Origin: an uncultured Bacteroidales bacterium
GTDB lineage: Bacteria; Bacteroidota; Bacteroidia; Bacteroidales; UBA932
Direction: 5' to 3'
Assembly: GCA_900544815.1 (NCBI GenBank)
Contig: UQWT01000013.1
Coordinates: 1 to 40,436, forward strand
DNA length: 40,436 nt
Shown one piece after another: positions 16,462 through 24,814 of this stretch. The position numbers and the translations under genes were made by a program. The notes beneath the pieces were generated by a model that saw nothing but the letters and a program-made list of their open reading frames with translations, did no database searches and had not been told where the DNA came from. Position 1 is the first letter of the stretch. Every line of letters starts with the position of its first letter.

Positions 16462-16815
16462 TTATTTGACCACAAAATAACACCCTGCAATTATAAGAGC
16501 CACACCAAACCACCTTGTAAGCGGAGCATGCTCATGAAATATAATCACAGAGGCAAACATTCCAAAAACATAGCTTATACTTATTACAGGATATGTTACG
16601 TTAAACGGGAAATGCTTTAACATATATACCCAAATCAATGATGCAGCTATATAGCTTACGCCGCAGGCAGCAATCCACCAGTTAGTTACCAGCTCGCCTA
16701 TACAACGCCAGGTAAACGACAACCTCTCCATCTTTTCCAAGGCCAATTTCAAAAACACATGACCCGCCGTAAGCAACACACTCTGAAATATTGCCCATGG
16801 TATTATTTTCCACAT
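16462..16815 (-). CDS. small EamA/SMR-like four-helix membrane protein
   Basis: From ATG 16815 the protein has 117 residues and four hydrophobic helices, the size of a single EamA or small-multidrug-resistance unit: IPWAIFQSVLLTAGHVFLKLAL, WWIAACGVSYIAASLIWVY, FPFNVTYPVISISYVFGM, WFGVALIIAGCYFVV. The motif YPVISISYVFGMFASVIIFHE is typical of this superfamily. ArnE/F and similar proteins flip lipid-linked substrates, and a flippase role for a polyene lipid is a fair guess. The gene overlaps the KS-like gene by 13 bp. An upstream ATG at 16842 is also open but would overlap more. Confidence 0.75.
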   Translation of the reverse strand: MWKIIPWAIFQSVLLTAGHVFLKLALEKMERLSFTWRCIGELVTNWWIAACGVSYIAASLIWVYMLKHFPFNVTYPVISISYVFGMFASVIIFHEHAPLTRWFGVALIIAGCYFVVK

Positions 16816-17915
16816 ACTTTTTCCAATATAATTAATGCACAATCTCTCCCCTCTGCCATATTTATCAACAATAGCCTGCGAACTCCGTCATTTTCCGAAG
16901 CTTTATCAACCAAACAATCTGGCTCATAGGACAATATACCACTTTCGGCATATCTGCCGGCATACATCATCTTTGGTATATATCCCCCTCTAATACAGCA
17001 TACAGCAGCATAAAAGCCCAATGCAGATGACGAGAATCCCTCCCCGAAAATATTTTTATAACGCAACAGAGGCACCCCCTTTACCGTGCAACCCGTCTCG
17101 TCACCAAATAACTGCTTCAAAACCGCATCGTAACAGTCATCTTTAGCAGGATTACCACTAATACCCAAAACTACACCATCCAATTTGGATGCATCTATTT
17201 CTGCACTTTCCAACAATCTGTTAAAGTTATATCTTAACATCTGCTTCGTTGGCCTGTACATAAGCTCCGTCCCGCAAATTCTTGCTACAGCATTAGCTAC
17301 ATCTGTGCTTAACATTACAGACACAGCAGCCTCACTACAAATCTCATGCGTCCCATCTACATATCCGCTTTTTTTCATAAACGAATAATATGTTGGTGAC
17401 ATCTCATCATGACCACCTACCAAAGCACTCTTTATTGAGCCGCTCTCCATCTGCATAACGGCATCCAACAAAGCAGAATCAAAAGAGATTCCTCTGTGGG
17501 AATATGTTGCATTATATCCGTTACACTTTAGATATATACCTATAAAGGAACTTATTGTATTATGAGTAGACTGCATGAAATGGGTTGGCTTTAAGAACTG
17601 CTCCCCCTCATTACACAGAGCACTTAGAAAATGCTCCGTGTTCTCTATGCACCCCATTCCAGTACCGGTTATTATGGCATCCGGAACAGCTATGCCAGAC
17701 CCCTTGACAACCGTTAACGACGTTGCTATGGCACGTTTAAGTATCTTCCCAAGTCTCCGGCTCTCCATAGGTGTAACAAACTCTTTAAAATTAGGGTCTT
17801 GCGCCCTAACATACGGTTCATTATACAACATTGGAGACAACATCCACTCTTCACACAAAGGTTTCTGAATGGATATCTGCGCAACCTCTTTTACATATAT
17901 ATTCTGTTTTTTCAT
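16803..17915 (-). CDS. ketosynthase-like chain-length-factor protein lacking the catalytic Cys
   Basis: This 370-residue thiolase-fold protein has the KS core (ITGTGMGCIENTEHF, QSTHNTISSFIGIYLKCNGYN, ALVGGHDEMSP) and a C-terminal GEGFSSSALGFYAA block. At the active-site turn, where KS enzymes have A-C-S/A-S-G, the sequence reads TYSHRGISFDSA, so there is no nucleophilic Cys. This matches chain-length-factor partners such as ApeC, which dimerise with an active KS. The active KS gene lies 29 bp upstream and is the likely partner. Its role would be to help set polyene length. Confidence 0.82.
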   Translation of the reverse strand: MKKQNIYVKEVAQISIQKPLCEEWMLSPMLYNEPYVRAQDPNFKEFVTPMESRRLGKILKRAIATSLTVVKGSGIAVPDAIITGTGMGCIENTEHFLSALCNEGEQFLKPTHFMQSTHNTISSFIGIYLKCNGYNATYSHRGISFDSALLDAVMQMESGSIKSALVGGHDEMSPTYYSFMKKSGYVDGTHEICSEAAVSVMLSTDVANAVARICGTELMYRPTKQMLRYNFNRLLESAEIDASKLDGVVLGISGNPAKDDCYDAVLKQLFGDETGCTVKGVPLLRYKNIFGEGFSSSALGFYAAVCCIRGGYIPKMMYAGRYAESGILSYEPDCLVDKASENDGVRRLLLINMAEGRDCALIILEKVCGK

Positions 17916-17944
17916 TGTAATATCACTTAGAAGCCCTTCCCATT

Positions 17945-19201
17945 TTATTCGTCAGATTCTTTAGAGCCATGCTCTCCAAAAGCCATAAAAACAAGAGATG
18001 AATCATTACCGCCAAAGCCAAAAGAGTTGCACAATACACTCCTCAACCGTCTGTTTAAAAGTGTCTCTTTTACAGGAATTATTCCATCCTGCATCTGTTC
18101 TTTCCAGTTAAGATTAGCCGGAATAAAGCTATTTTGCATTGCAAGCAGGCAGATTACGGTCTCAATAGCCCCGCTCGCACTTGTAGTATGCCCGGTAAAA
18201 GATTTTGTAGAGGAGACAGGCGGCAGATCCTCTCCAAAAAGCCTTTTCATTGCGGTGCTCTCGCTGGCATCATTGTTTGGAGTTCCTGTTCCGTGAGCAT
18301 TTATATAATCTATTTCCTGCGGTTGCAGTCCGGCATCATTCAGGGCTTTGCTCATGGAAAGATACGCCCCGTCACCATTAGGAGATGATGCTGTCTGATG
18401 AAACGCATCGCAAGCATTTCCCATGCCGCCAAGCAAAGCTATAGGGCTTTTCCCCCTTGCATTTGCAGACTCCATTGATTCCAAAACAATATATGCAGCC
18501 CCCTCTCCAAGATTCAAACCTGCACGGGTTTCGTCAAACGGTCTGCACGGTTTCTTATCCAAAATCATAAGTGAATTAAAACCGTTCAGATGAAACTTTG
18601 TAAGGCACTCGCACCCCCCGGCAACAACAATATCAGCCTTACCGCTCTTTATAAGTTCCGCAGCAAAAATTATGGCGTTGGCTGCAGATGAGCAGGCTGT
18701 TGACAAAGTTGTAACACAACCAAATCCGCCAAAGAAATCTGCTATCATCTCGCTGCAGGCTCCGCAGTCATGAACAGCTATATACTCATTCTTGGAATCA
18801 TCTTTCACAAAATTCATATAGAACTGCTCACTCATATCCATTCCGCCAACAGTTGTACCACTCACAAACGCCACCCTTCCGCCTGATACAGCACCCCAAG
18901 CCCTATCATCTGCAGTAACGTCAAGAACAACACCGGCCTCATCCAACGCCTCACGTACGGCAAGCATTCCCATAAGAGAGGTTCTCGTCTTAACCGCATT
19001 GCAAGGAATACCAAGCATCTCCGCCATCTGCCCATTGGAGAGCTTCACCTCGCCAACCGGAAACTCCTTATGTTCTGTCTTAAGATACTGCAACGCAGAT
19101 ATACCACCACGCCCCTCAAGCAGAGATTTTAAAGTCTCCACCTTGCCTACACCTATGGCAGAAACTATTCCCGCACCCGTTATATATACCGGAACACTCA
19201 T
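17945..19201 (-). CDS. beta-ketoacyl-ACP synthase (FabF-like, ApeO-like)
   Basis: This 418-residue KS has an intact triad: Cys170 in TTLSTACSSAAN, His303 in NAHGTGTPNND and His338 in SFTGHTTSASGA. It also has the C-terminal NSFGFGGNDSSLVF glycine loop. It condenses malonyl-ACP onto the growing aryl polyene. The ACP gene starts immediately upstream and the KS-like partner follows 29 bp later, so ACP, KS and CLF form a minimal elongation set. The hexamer-repeat elements are absent from this gene. Confidence 0.92.
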   Translation of the reverse strand: MSVPVYITGAGIVSAIGVGKVETLKSLLEGRGGISALQYLKTEHKEFPVGEVKLSNGQMAEMLGIPCNAVKTRTSLMGMLAVREALDEAGVVLDVTADDRAWGAVSGGRVAFVSGTTVGGMDMSEQFYMNFVKDDSKNEYIAVHDCGACSEMIADFFGGFGCVTTLSTACSSAANAIIFAAELIKSGKADIVVAGGCECLTKFHLNGFNSLMILDKKPCRPFDETRAGLNLGEGAAYIVLESMESANARGKSPIALLGGMGNACDAFHQTASSPNGDGAYLSMSKALNDAGLQPQEIDYINAHGTGTPNNDASESTAMKRLFGEDLPPVSSTKSFTGHTTSASGAIETVICLLAMQNSFIPANLNWKEQMQDGIIPVKETLLNRRLRSVLCNSFGFGGNDSSLVFMAFGEHGSKESDE

Positions 19202-19459
19202 CTATTTTGTCCTGTTCTTAGAGATAAAATCCGCCATTGTATTTACAGACTTAAAGATCTCCCTTCCCTGGGCAGGATTCTCCAACTTAATTCCGTAATT
19301 CTTCTCTATAAGCACTATAAGCTCCAAAGCATCAATCGAATCTAACCCAAGGCCCTCACCAAAAAGAGGTGCGTCATTATCTATATCCTCGGGCTTAACA
19401 TCCTCTAAATTAAGAGCTTCAATAATCTGCTCCTTAAGTTTTTCAATCAATTCCTCCAT
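19202..19459 (-). CDS. acyl carrier protein 1
   Basis: This 85-residue acidic protein has the phosphopantetheine site GLDSIDALEL, with Ser41 as the attachment residue. The helix spacing matches ACPs. It carries either the aryl starter or the growing chain. It abuts the KS gene and is separated from the upstream KS-like gene by 39 bp. No phosphopantetheinyl transferase gene is seen in the window, so activation must rely on one elsewhere. Confidence 0.93.
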   Translation of the reverse strand: MEELIEKLKEQIIEALNLEDVKPEDIDNDAPLFGEGLGLDSIDALELIVLIEKNYGIKLENPAQGREIFKSVNTMADFISKNRTK

Positions 19460-19498
19460 TATAATAAATCTTTATACATTTCATCAATACCATTAGCT

Positions 19499-20071
19499 CT
19501 ACCGCCTGTCCGAAACAAACATTAAAGCCTCAAAATCATCTTCATTCATATAATCCACCCATCCCCACAATACATAGTTTGTCTCACTCTCCTCAAAAGC
19601 ATATTCAACATGCTCCGCCACAACATCCAAGTCCTTCTCCTTTAACACATAAAAAGAGGTTTCGCCAAAGTACTTATTCCTAATGGCAATCTCCCCGGTA
19701 ACAATATTAGGTAATGTGTACACAAATACCGCAGGACTCGGGAAAAAATTCTTCCTATCCCTTATTGTCTCCTCAAAATGGCTGTCTGCATTAAATGAAC
19801 TACTTCTATTAAAGAGAACTACAGCCACATCTGAACAAGGAACAATCTCTCTTGGGTTCTCTTTTCCGCTTCCCGACAAACAATCCAACATCATCTCTGC
19901 CCCCACATGTCCTAATTTACAGAGGGCATCCATCTTAAAGAACTTGGGATAAGGGACAAGCCTCTCTCTGTACAGCTCTGTAAGCAGAGCATCGCCGGTA
20001 GAGGAAACCTCTATTTTCTCTCCATTTAGAATTACCTCCCGTGGAGTAATCTTTATCCAACAATTTACCAT
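19499..20071 (-). CDS. short ketosynthase-like (N-terminal type) protein
   Basis: This 190-residue protein resembles the short ketoacyl-synthase-like N-terminal fold (Ketoacyl-synt_2 type). The supporting blocks are SDVAVVLFNRSSSFNADSHFEETI, FFPSPAVFVYTLPNIVTGEIAIRNKYFGETSFYV and VLWGWVDYM. It lacks the catalytic Cys and both His blocks. It overlaps the upstream active KS by 7 bp, suggesting it works with that enzyme or scaffolds it. Short KS-like proteins of this kind recur in Bacteroidetes aryl-polyene loci as far as I recall, but I know of no assigned reaction. The family call rests on pattern, not on an alignment. Confidence 0.65.
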   Translation of the reverse strand: MVNCWIKITPREVILNGEKIEVSSTGDALLTELYRERLVPYPKFFKMDALCKLGHVGAEMMLDCLSGSGKENPREIVPCSDVAVVLFNRSSSFNADSHFEETIRDRKNFFPSPAVFVYTLPNIVTGEIAIRNKYFGETSFYVLKEKDLDVVAEHVEYAFEESETNYVLWGWVDYMNEDDFEALMFVSDRR

Positions 20072-21357
20072 AACGTCCCTCCTCTGTTAAAAAGAAGCGC
20101 AGCATTACACCCGCCAAAGCCGGACAACAACTTTACAAACGCACTTTTGTCTGTAATTCTGTTTTCGCAGCTCACATTCACCCTATATGTTGTCCCCTGC
20201 TCTTCAAATCCCTTTGTGGCAATAATTGTATTGTCATCTGCCGAACAGATGCTCAATATGGATTCCAACACCCCTGCTGCCCCCATGGTATGGCCGTAGT
20301 AACCTTTAAGACCATTTGCAGGCAGATCACTTAAACCGGCTCTGTTTAGAGCTATAGACTCCATCTCATCATTATACAACGTAGCCGTTCCATGCAGATT
20401 TATAAAAGACAATTTATCTCTGTCTACCCCATTCAATACTGCCATCAAAGCCCTGTAACTCCCCTCACCTGTTCTCGATGGGCCCGATATGTGATTGGCA
20501 TCATTCCTAATGGCGCCTCTGCAGGCAACCCAATCTGTTGGCTTAATATCCTCTTCCACAACTCTTTTATATATTATTGTAGCAGCGGCCTCTCCCAAAT
20601 TAAGCCCATTTCTGTTTATATCAAAAGGTTTGCATGGTTCATTGGACAACGCCTTAAAAGACTGGAATCCCGATACAATAAACGGAGACTGTACATCACA
20701 TCCAACGACCACAGCATAATCATAATTTCCGCTTTGTAAAGCTCTAACAGCTTCTATCTGTGCACATAGCCCTGATATGCAGGCATTGGAAACCACCACC
20801 GCGTTATCTTTATGTCCAAAATAATCCGTTATAACCTTAGCAGCCCTTCCAAGCAGTATCCTATCCTTTGACAGAGCCGCCAAATTATCTCCAAACTCTC
20901 CCCCTGCGACACACTTGTCATCCATTAAAAAGACATTGCCCTTTGTTGTTGAGAGAACAAACAGAACCCTGTCCGATGACAGATCCAACCCCTCTTTCCC
21001 CTCTTTACTTCCAAAATCGCCAACGCTAACGCCAAAGCCAACGCTATCTTTACTTCCAAAATCGCCAACGCCAAAGCTATCTTTACTCTCCACTGCCCTC
21101 ACAACAGACAATATTGCCAGATTCTCAAAAAGAGTTCTCCCCTCTGCCCCTTTTATCCGTTCAATCTCTTTGCAAATTACCTCCCTCTCTATCAACGAGG
21201 CTGTAAAAGGTTCGGGCAATCCCCACTTGGAATATTGGCGCAACACAGTCCTCCCCTGCTTTACGGCAAGGTAGTTCTCCATTGATGAAAGCCCTAACGG
21301 AGAGACAATATTATCTGCAATTTTTACTGCGGCAAAACGTTCCACTTTCTCTTCCAT
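20065..21357 (-). CDS. beta-ketoacyl-ACP synthase with an inserted low-complexity repeat
   Basis: This 430-residue KS has Cys193 (VVSNACISGLC), His322 (NLHGTATLYND) and His356 (YYGHTMGAAG), plus the LLSGFGGCNAALLF end, so it should be active. Residues ~91-124 are a Gly/Ser/Asp-rich insertion (two DFGSK units 15 residues apart) not expected in the family. In DNA they are the GCYAAH hexamer repeat. The insertion lies in a surface region before the V-LFVLSTTKGN strand, so it is probably tolerated. The start overlaps the thioesterase gene by 34 bp. Confidence 0.88.
   Translation of the reverse strand: MEEKVERFAAVKIADNIVSPLGLSSMENYLAVKQGRTVLRQYSKWGLPEPFTASLIEREVICKEIERIKGAEGRTLFENLAILSVVRAVESKDSFGVGDFGSKDSVGFGVSVGDFGSKEGKEGLDLSSDRVLFVLSTTKGNVFLMDDKCVAGGEFGDNLAALSKDRILLGRAAKVITDYFGHKDNAVVVSNACISGLCAQIEAVRALQSGNYDYAVVVGCDVQSPFIVSGFQSFKALSNEPCKPFDINRNGLNLGEAAATIIYKRVVEEDIKPTDWVACRGAIRNDANHISGPSRTGEGSYRALMAVLNGVDRDKLSFINLHGTATLYNDEMESIALNRAGLSDLPANGLKGYYGHTMGAAGVLESILSICSADDNTIIATKGFEEQGTTYRVNVSCENRITDKSAFVKLLSGFGGCNAALLFNRGGTLW
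21005..21081. repeat. GCYAAH hexamer repeat inside a ketosynthase gene
   Basis: GCCAAC, GCTAAC, GCCAAA, GCCAAC, GCTATC (21019-21048) is followed by GCCAAC, GCCAAA, GCTATC (21064-21081). Each block is preceded by TTACTTCCAAAATC, 45 bp apart. The reading frame is kept. The same hexamers fill intergenic elements of this window. Confidence 0.85.
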
Positions 21358-21761
21358 TCTTCATAAAACGGTGGATTAGCCCACACCAATTGATAGTTCT
21401 TGTCTAAAAATACCTGGACTGACCTGCCTGTTGCAACCAAAGCATTGTCTGCAGTATCATATATCTCATAGTCAAAGATAATCTTTGCAGCCTCGGTTGC
21501 TCTGTAGATTATCTTTATAAGAGGTTTCATCCCATATGCCAAAGGTCTTTTATAGTGGAACTGCAGGTCTACCAACGGAGCATAATATCCGTTACAGAAT
21601 ATATCCATATATCCAAGCCCGTATTTTGCACCGAAAGTCTCGCGTGCATCCTCAAAATAGAGGGTATATGAGCCATGCCACACTATATTCATAGAGTCTA
21701 CCTCAGAGAATCTTATCTCAAACTCTTTTGAAACCTCCAATATATTATTTTTCAAATCCAT
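21324..21761 (-). CDS. hot-dog thioesterase (4-hydroxybenzoyl-CoA thioesterase type, ApeK-like)
   Basis: This 145-residue single hot-dog domain has EIRFSEVDSMNIVWHGSYTLYFEDARETFG, in which Asp22 sits at the usual 4HBT catalytic position. VDLQFHYKRPLAYGM and the ALVATGRSVQVFLD strands follow. It would release or edit acyl chains from the ACP or CoA. It lies 12 bp after the ApeP-like gene and overlaps the KS gene, so it belongs to the biosynthetic operon. Confidence 0.87.
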   Translation of the reverse strand: MDLKNNILEVSKEFEIRFSEVDSMNIVWHGSYTLYFEDARETFGAKYGLGYMDIFCNGYYAPLVDLQFHYKRPLAYGMKPLIKIIYRATEAAKIIFDYEIYDTADNALVATGRSVQVFLDKNYQLVWANPPFYEEWKRKWNVLPQ

Positions 21762-21773
21762 ATCTCCTAATAA

Positions 21774-22199
21774 CTACTCAGATGCAACAGCAATCTTCAT
21801 CTCACACTCCGCCATAACCTCATTGCCGCTTCTTACAACAGCATCTACAAGACTCATCCCAAAGACCTCCTCCTTTAAGGTAATGGTGGTAACTATCTCC
21901 TCCCCCGCCCTTGGGGTTCGTAATACTTTAAGATTCTTTACAGCACCTATATAGCCTATCTTAACCTCAGTCTTGTTTATATAGTTTATATATCCAAGCC
22001 TTGCGGCTGCTGTTTGAGCTATATTCTCCGTAAGGCCGTATGCCGTAAACCTGCCATTGTCAAAAAAAAGATTATCCTCCCTTATCTTAAAGCATGTAAC
22101 CGTATTTACAGCATCAAATGAGAGAAGACTATCTATCATTACAAACGGCGGACGTTGCGGCAGCAACTCAAGCACAGGTATATTTTTCAAATCATTCAT
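21774..22199 (-). CDS. ApeP-like hot-dog dehydratase partner
   Basis: This 141-residue hot-dog protein has LLPQRPPFVMIDSLLSFDA, then YGLTENIAQTAAARLGYINY, where Glu58 and Asn59 mark the active-site helix, then GYIGAVKNLKVLRTPRAGE. This is the pattern of the FabZ-related ApeP family that works with ApeI in polyene dehydration. The chosen ATG at 22199 overlaps the end of the LpxL-like gene by 8 bp. An in-frame ATG 15 bp further upstream overlaps more. Confidence 0.8.
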   Translation of the reverse strand: MNDLKNIPVLELLPQRPPFVMIDSLLSFDAVNTVTCFKIREDNLFFDNGRFTAYGLTENIAQTAAARLGYINYINKTEVKIGYIGAVKNLKVLRTPRAGEEIVTTITLKEEVFGMSLVDAVVRSGNEVMAECEMKIAVASE

Positions 22200-23088
22200 G
22201 CCTCCAAAAATCATAATAATTAAACCACTGTACAGGATACTCCCTTACAACACTCTCCAAACAGCAGGCATACTCCTGCGCCAAAACGTTCATGCGCTCT
22301 TTAATTGTGGCGTTGGCGATAGGAAGCGGAATCTCCTTAATGATTATCTTGTACTTTAAGGCACTCCTCTTCATTACAAACATTGTCATAAGGCCAACGT
22401 CTCTCTGCAGAGCCAAGACGTATGCCCCTATAGGGAACTTAGCCTTTTCCCCAAAGAACAGGCAATCTGCAAATTTTCTTGAACCGAACATCCTGTCGCC
22501 TGGCATACTTACAACCTCCCCGGCAGACAACGCACTATTCATAAGAAAGATATGCGACATATCCTCTTTTATGGGGACCATACGCATATTGGCCTTTGCA
22601 AGCATCCTGTTTCTGTTCTCCATAACAGTTTGGGTCTCATTGGCATAGACAAGTGTATTAAAACGCTTTTTCTTTGCAACCATGGAATATCCTGCAAGCT
22701 CATAATTCCCAATATGAGAGCTTATTATAACAAAGCCTTCATCCTTGGATTCAAATTTTCGCATTATATCCGCACCTTCTACCTCAAAGGTAAAATGTTT
22801 GCCGGAATATGCAGCAAATCTATCTACTATTATCTGTGAGAATTTAAGATGGTTTACAAACACGCTCCTAAAAGATCTTATCCTTCCGTAGTTCATCCTC
22901 ACCCTAAAGAAACGGTAGATAGAGAGATACTCCTTATGGTGTACCACCATATAGTACGGAACCATAAAGCCGGCTGCAATGTAAACAAAGCGTATGTTTA
23001 TCACCTTCATACACTTTGCCAATGTACGTTGCATCCAAGGTGTTCCACCGGTCTTGCCGCTCCACTGCATCTCTTCGTTCCGTTCCAT
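22192..23088 (-). CDS. LpxL/HtrB-type lipid acyltransferase
   Basis: This 298-residue inner-membrane enzyme of the late lipid A acyltransferase type has a hydrophobic N-terminal region (~33-50). The catalytic-type segment SSHIGNYELAGY (H-x4-E) lies at ~125-136, with SMPGDRMFGSRKF and FPIGAYVLALQRDVGLM downstream. Within aryl-polyene clusters, enzymes of this type are thought to attach the polyene to a lipid, so this is probably dedicated to the pigment rather than lipid A. Repeats fill the gap before it. Confidence 0.85.
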   Translation of the reverse strand: MERNEEMQWSGKTGGTPWMQRTLAKCMKVINIRFVYIAAGFMVPYYMVVHHKEYLSIYRFFRVRMNYGRIRSFRSVFVNHLKFSQIIVDRFAAYSGKHFTFEVEGADIMRKFESKDEGFVIISSHIGNYELAGYSMVAKKKRFNTLVYANETQTVMENRNRMLAKANMRMVPIKEDMSHIFLMNSALSAGEVVSMPGDRMFGSRKFADCLFFGEKAKFPIGAYVLALQRDVGLMTMFVMKRSALKYKIIIKEIPLPIANATIKERMNVLAQEYACCLESVVREYPVQWFNYYDFWRHE

Positions 23089-23100
23089 ATAATTTAGTTT

Positions 23101-23165
23101 AGCTTTGGCTTTAACTAATTAAGTTTATAGTAAAAATTAGCTAATGCTAACGCTAATGCCAAAGC
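23101..23165. repeat. composite GCYAAH / GTTTATAG repeat
   Basis: AGCTTTGGCTTTAAC at 23101 opposes GCTAAT, GCTAAC, GCTAAT, GCCAAA, GC at 23140-23165. AAGTTTATAG lies in the middle. This is a shorter version of the element at 5671-5842 and lies in the gap between the second ACP gene and the LpxL-like gene. Confidence 0.7.
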
Positions 23166-23174
23166 AAATAATTT

Positions 23175-23417
23175 TTAGTTGACTTTGCGCTCTATATAAT
23201 CGCAAAACTGCTTGAGAGTCTCAACCCCGGCCATCTCTTCGGGTTTTATCTTAAACCCAAAGTTTCTCTCTACAATTACCACTATATCAACAAAATCAAG
23301 ACTGTCTATTCCTAAATCATCCTTGAGTTTTGCTTCTGGAGAAATCTTCTCTTCATCAATTTCCAATTCCTCTACAAGAAAGTTCTTTACTCTTTCCTCT
23401 ATCTCTGTTCTTGTCAT
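23175..23417 (-). CDS. acyl carrier protein 2
   Basis: From ATG 23417 the protein is 80 residues with LKDDLGIDSLDFVDIVV, where Ser39 is the phosphopantetheine site. The helical pattern and acidic composition are typical. The frame stays open upstream to 23591, but that extension is Ala/Asn/Lys repeat sequence translated from GCYAAH hexamers and a 60-bp tandem repeat, so the shorter start is preferred. Two ACPs are usual in aryl-polyene clusters, as in ApeE and ApeF. Confidence 0.92.
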   Translation of the reverse strand: MTRTEIEERVKNFLVEELEIDEEKISPEAKLKDDLGIDSLDFVDIVVIVERNFGFKIKPEEMAGVETLKQFCDYIERKVN

Positions 23418-23451
23418 ATTATTATATGTTTTTAAAATTTTTTCATTATTT

Positions 23452-23519
23452 GCGTTAGTGCCAGCGTTGGCTTTGGCGTTGACTTTGGCGTTGGTTTTCA
23501 AATATTGCCAAAGCCATTT
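23452..23519. repeat. GCYAAH hexamer repeat upstream of ACP 2
   Basis: Reading minus-strand hexamers, 23452-23497 contains GCGTTAGTGCCAGCGTTGGC and then CTTTGGCGTTGACTTTGGCG units. TTGCCAAAGCCA at 23507-23518 faces the opposite way. It lies in the leader between the methyltransferase and ACP 2. Confidence 0.65.
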
Positions 23520-23528
23520 GCAAAAGGC

Positions 23529-23648
23529 CATCTCACGAATATCATTGTAGTCAAATAAAAAGTTCAAATGCAAGGCTTGCGAAACAGTCATCTCTCAAAC
23601 GTCATTGTAGTCAAATAAAAAGCGTAAGTACAAGGCTTGCAAAGCTGA
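23529..23648. repeat. 60-bp tandem repeat, two units
   Basis: Units 23529-23588 and 23589-23648 share CATTGTAGTCAAATAAAAAG and CAAGGCTTGC at an exact 60-bp offset, with differences between these blocks. The second unit runs into the stem-loop repeat that starts at about 23633. Confidence 0.75.
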
Positions 23649-23709
23649 ACAATCCGGAGTTTACTTTAACGTAAATGAGGAATTGTGAAGCAAGCATAAC
23701 GCAGTAATT
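23632..23709. repeat. covarying stem-loop repeat, copy A
   Basis: AAGGCTTGC opens the element and AGCAAGCATAACGCAGTAATT closes it as separate blocks. Nested complementary pairs are GCTTGC/GCAAGC, ACAAT/ATTGT and TTTAC/GTAAA. A second copy at 26687 keeps the pairing with different bases. It lies in the gap between the O-methyltransferase gene and ACP 2. Confidence 0.7.
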
Positions 23710-24814
23710 ACATTTTTATTTGGCTACAAACGATTATGCTGTGCCCATGCCCCAACCCATCATATATCCCCTCCACCCTCATCCCCGCGCTCTCTATACA
23801 ACACCTCATATCCTGAGTATTGTACATTTTACTGTTACCGTTTGCTATTGCGGTAAAGTAGAGGGAGGTCATTGTAAGCGCCATGGCAGCAGGTTCATAT
23901 TTCTGCCTGTCCCAAAGTGTCTCCATAATGTAGAGTTTGGTATTTGGGGTCATTGCCTCGCTTGCCCTAATCAAGATGCTTACTATCTCATCCATACTAA
24001 AGCAATCAAGGAACTGGCTCATCCAGATGGCATCTACATTACTGTTTGCAGGGAAACGTTGAGAAGAATCTAACAGGTTTATAGGGTAGCCGTCTATCCT
24101 ATTCGCCCCGGGATGCCCAATTATCTGTTTCCTCATCATCTCTATCTGCTGTGGCAGGTCCAATATAGTTACGTTAACATCCTTGTCATAAGAGACACAA
24201 CGTAATGCCCAGCGCCCTGTGTTGCCGCCTACATCAAACAGAGTGCGTGGCTTATACTTATCAAACACAATACTTAAGGCTTGGTCAAATGAGTTATCGC
24301 TGTAGAAGTGGTCAAAAGCAAACCATGATCTCTGCACCTGCTCCGGCAAAGATGACAACCCCTCATACACTGTAGGCCAGTTGCCAAAATGTTTAAGGCC
24401 CTCCGGTTTACCATTTACAAGCGATTCCTCCAAACGGAACCAACCCTCGTAGTTTACATCATGATTAAAATCTATATCTACCTTTGTTGCATTGTCTATA
24501 AGCAGGAACCAACCTGTCTTTGCAAGCGTATACCTGTCTGTATCTGTGTCAACCAATATTGTACCTATACAAAGAGATGCCTCCAACAGACACTTTACAG
24601 CATAATCGCTTAGTTTTGCCTTCTCGCAGATCTCTGCCCTTGTAAGCCCACCTTCACTATCTCTTAACATCTCCAATATGCCGTATTTAAGCATTATACG
24701 GGTTGCCTGAAATATAACAGGCCCCCATGCAATAAACTGCGCTCTCAATTGGGCATCGTGCGCAGAAAGGTGTTCCTTTGTGTATAGTTTTTTTAGATTA
24801 GGCGAGAGTTCCAT
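23708..24814 (-). CDS. SAM-dependent O-methyltransferase (COMT-like)
   Basis: This 368-residue enzyme has an N-terminal winged-helix dimerisation domain (~20-100) and a class I Rossmann methyltransferase domain. The SAM motif is TLFDVGGNTGRWAL at 191-204, then VTILDLPQQIEMM, then DAIWMSQFLDCFS. This layout matches plant caffeate and acetylserotonin-type O-methyltransferases. It probably methylates the phenolic head group or a terminal acid of the polyene, but the exact site cannot be read from sequence. Its start shares a base with the stop of the secreted gene upstream. Confidence 0.85.
   Translation of the reverse strand: MELSPNLKKLYTKEHLSAHDAQLRAQFIAWGPVIFQATRIMLKYGILEMLRDSEGGLTRAEICEKAKLSDYAVKCLLEASLCIGTILVDTDTDRYTLAKTGWFLLIDNATKVDIDFNHDVNYEGWFRLEESLVNGKPEGLKHFGNWPTVYEGLSSLPEQVQRSWFAFDHFYSDNSFDQALSIVFDKYKPRTLFDVGGNTGRWALRCVSYDKDVNVTILDLPQQIEMMRKQIIGHPGANRIDGYPINLLDSSQRFPANSNVDAIWMSQFLDCFSMDEIVSILIRASEAMTPNTKLYIMETLWDRQKYEPAAMALTMTSLYFTAIANGNSKMYNTQDMRCCIESAGMRVEGIYDGLGHGHSIIVCSQIKM

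Noticed and set aside
23418..23591. 58-residue N-terminal extension of ACP 2
   Set aside because: It is made of translated repeat DNA (Ala/Asn/Lys hexamers and the 60-bp tandem). ACPs begin near the ATG at 23417.
23529..23648. CRISPR array
   Set aside because: Only two 60-bp units, with no short regular repeat-spacer alternation and no cas genes nearby.
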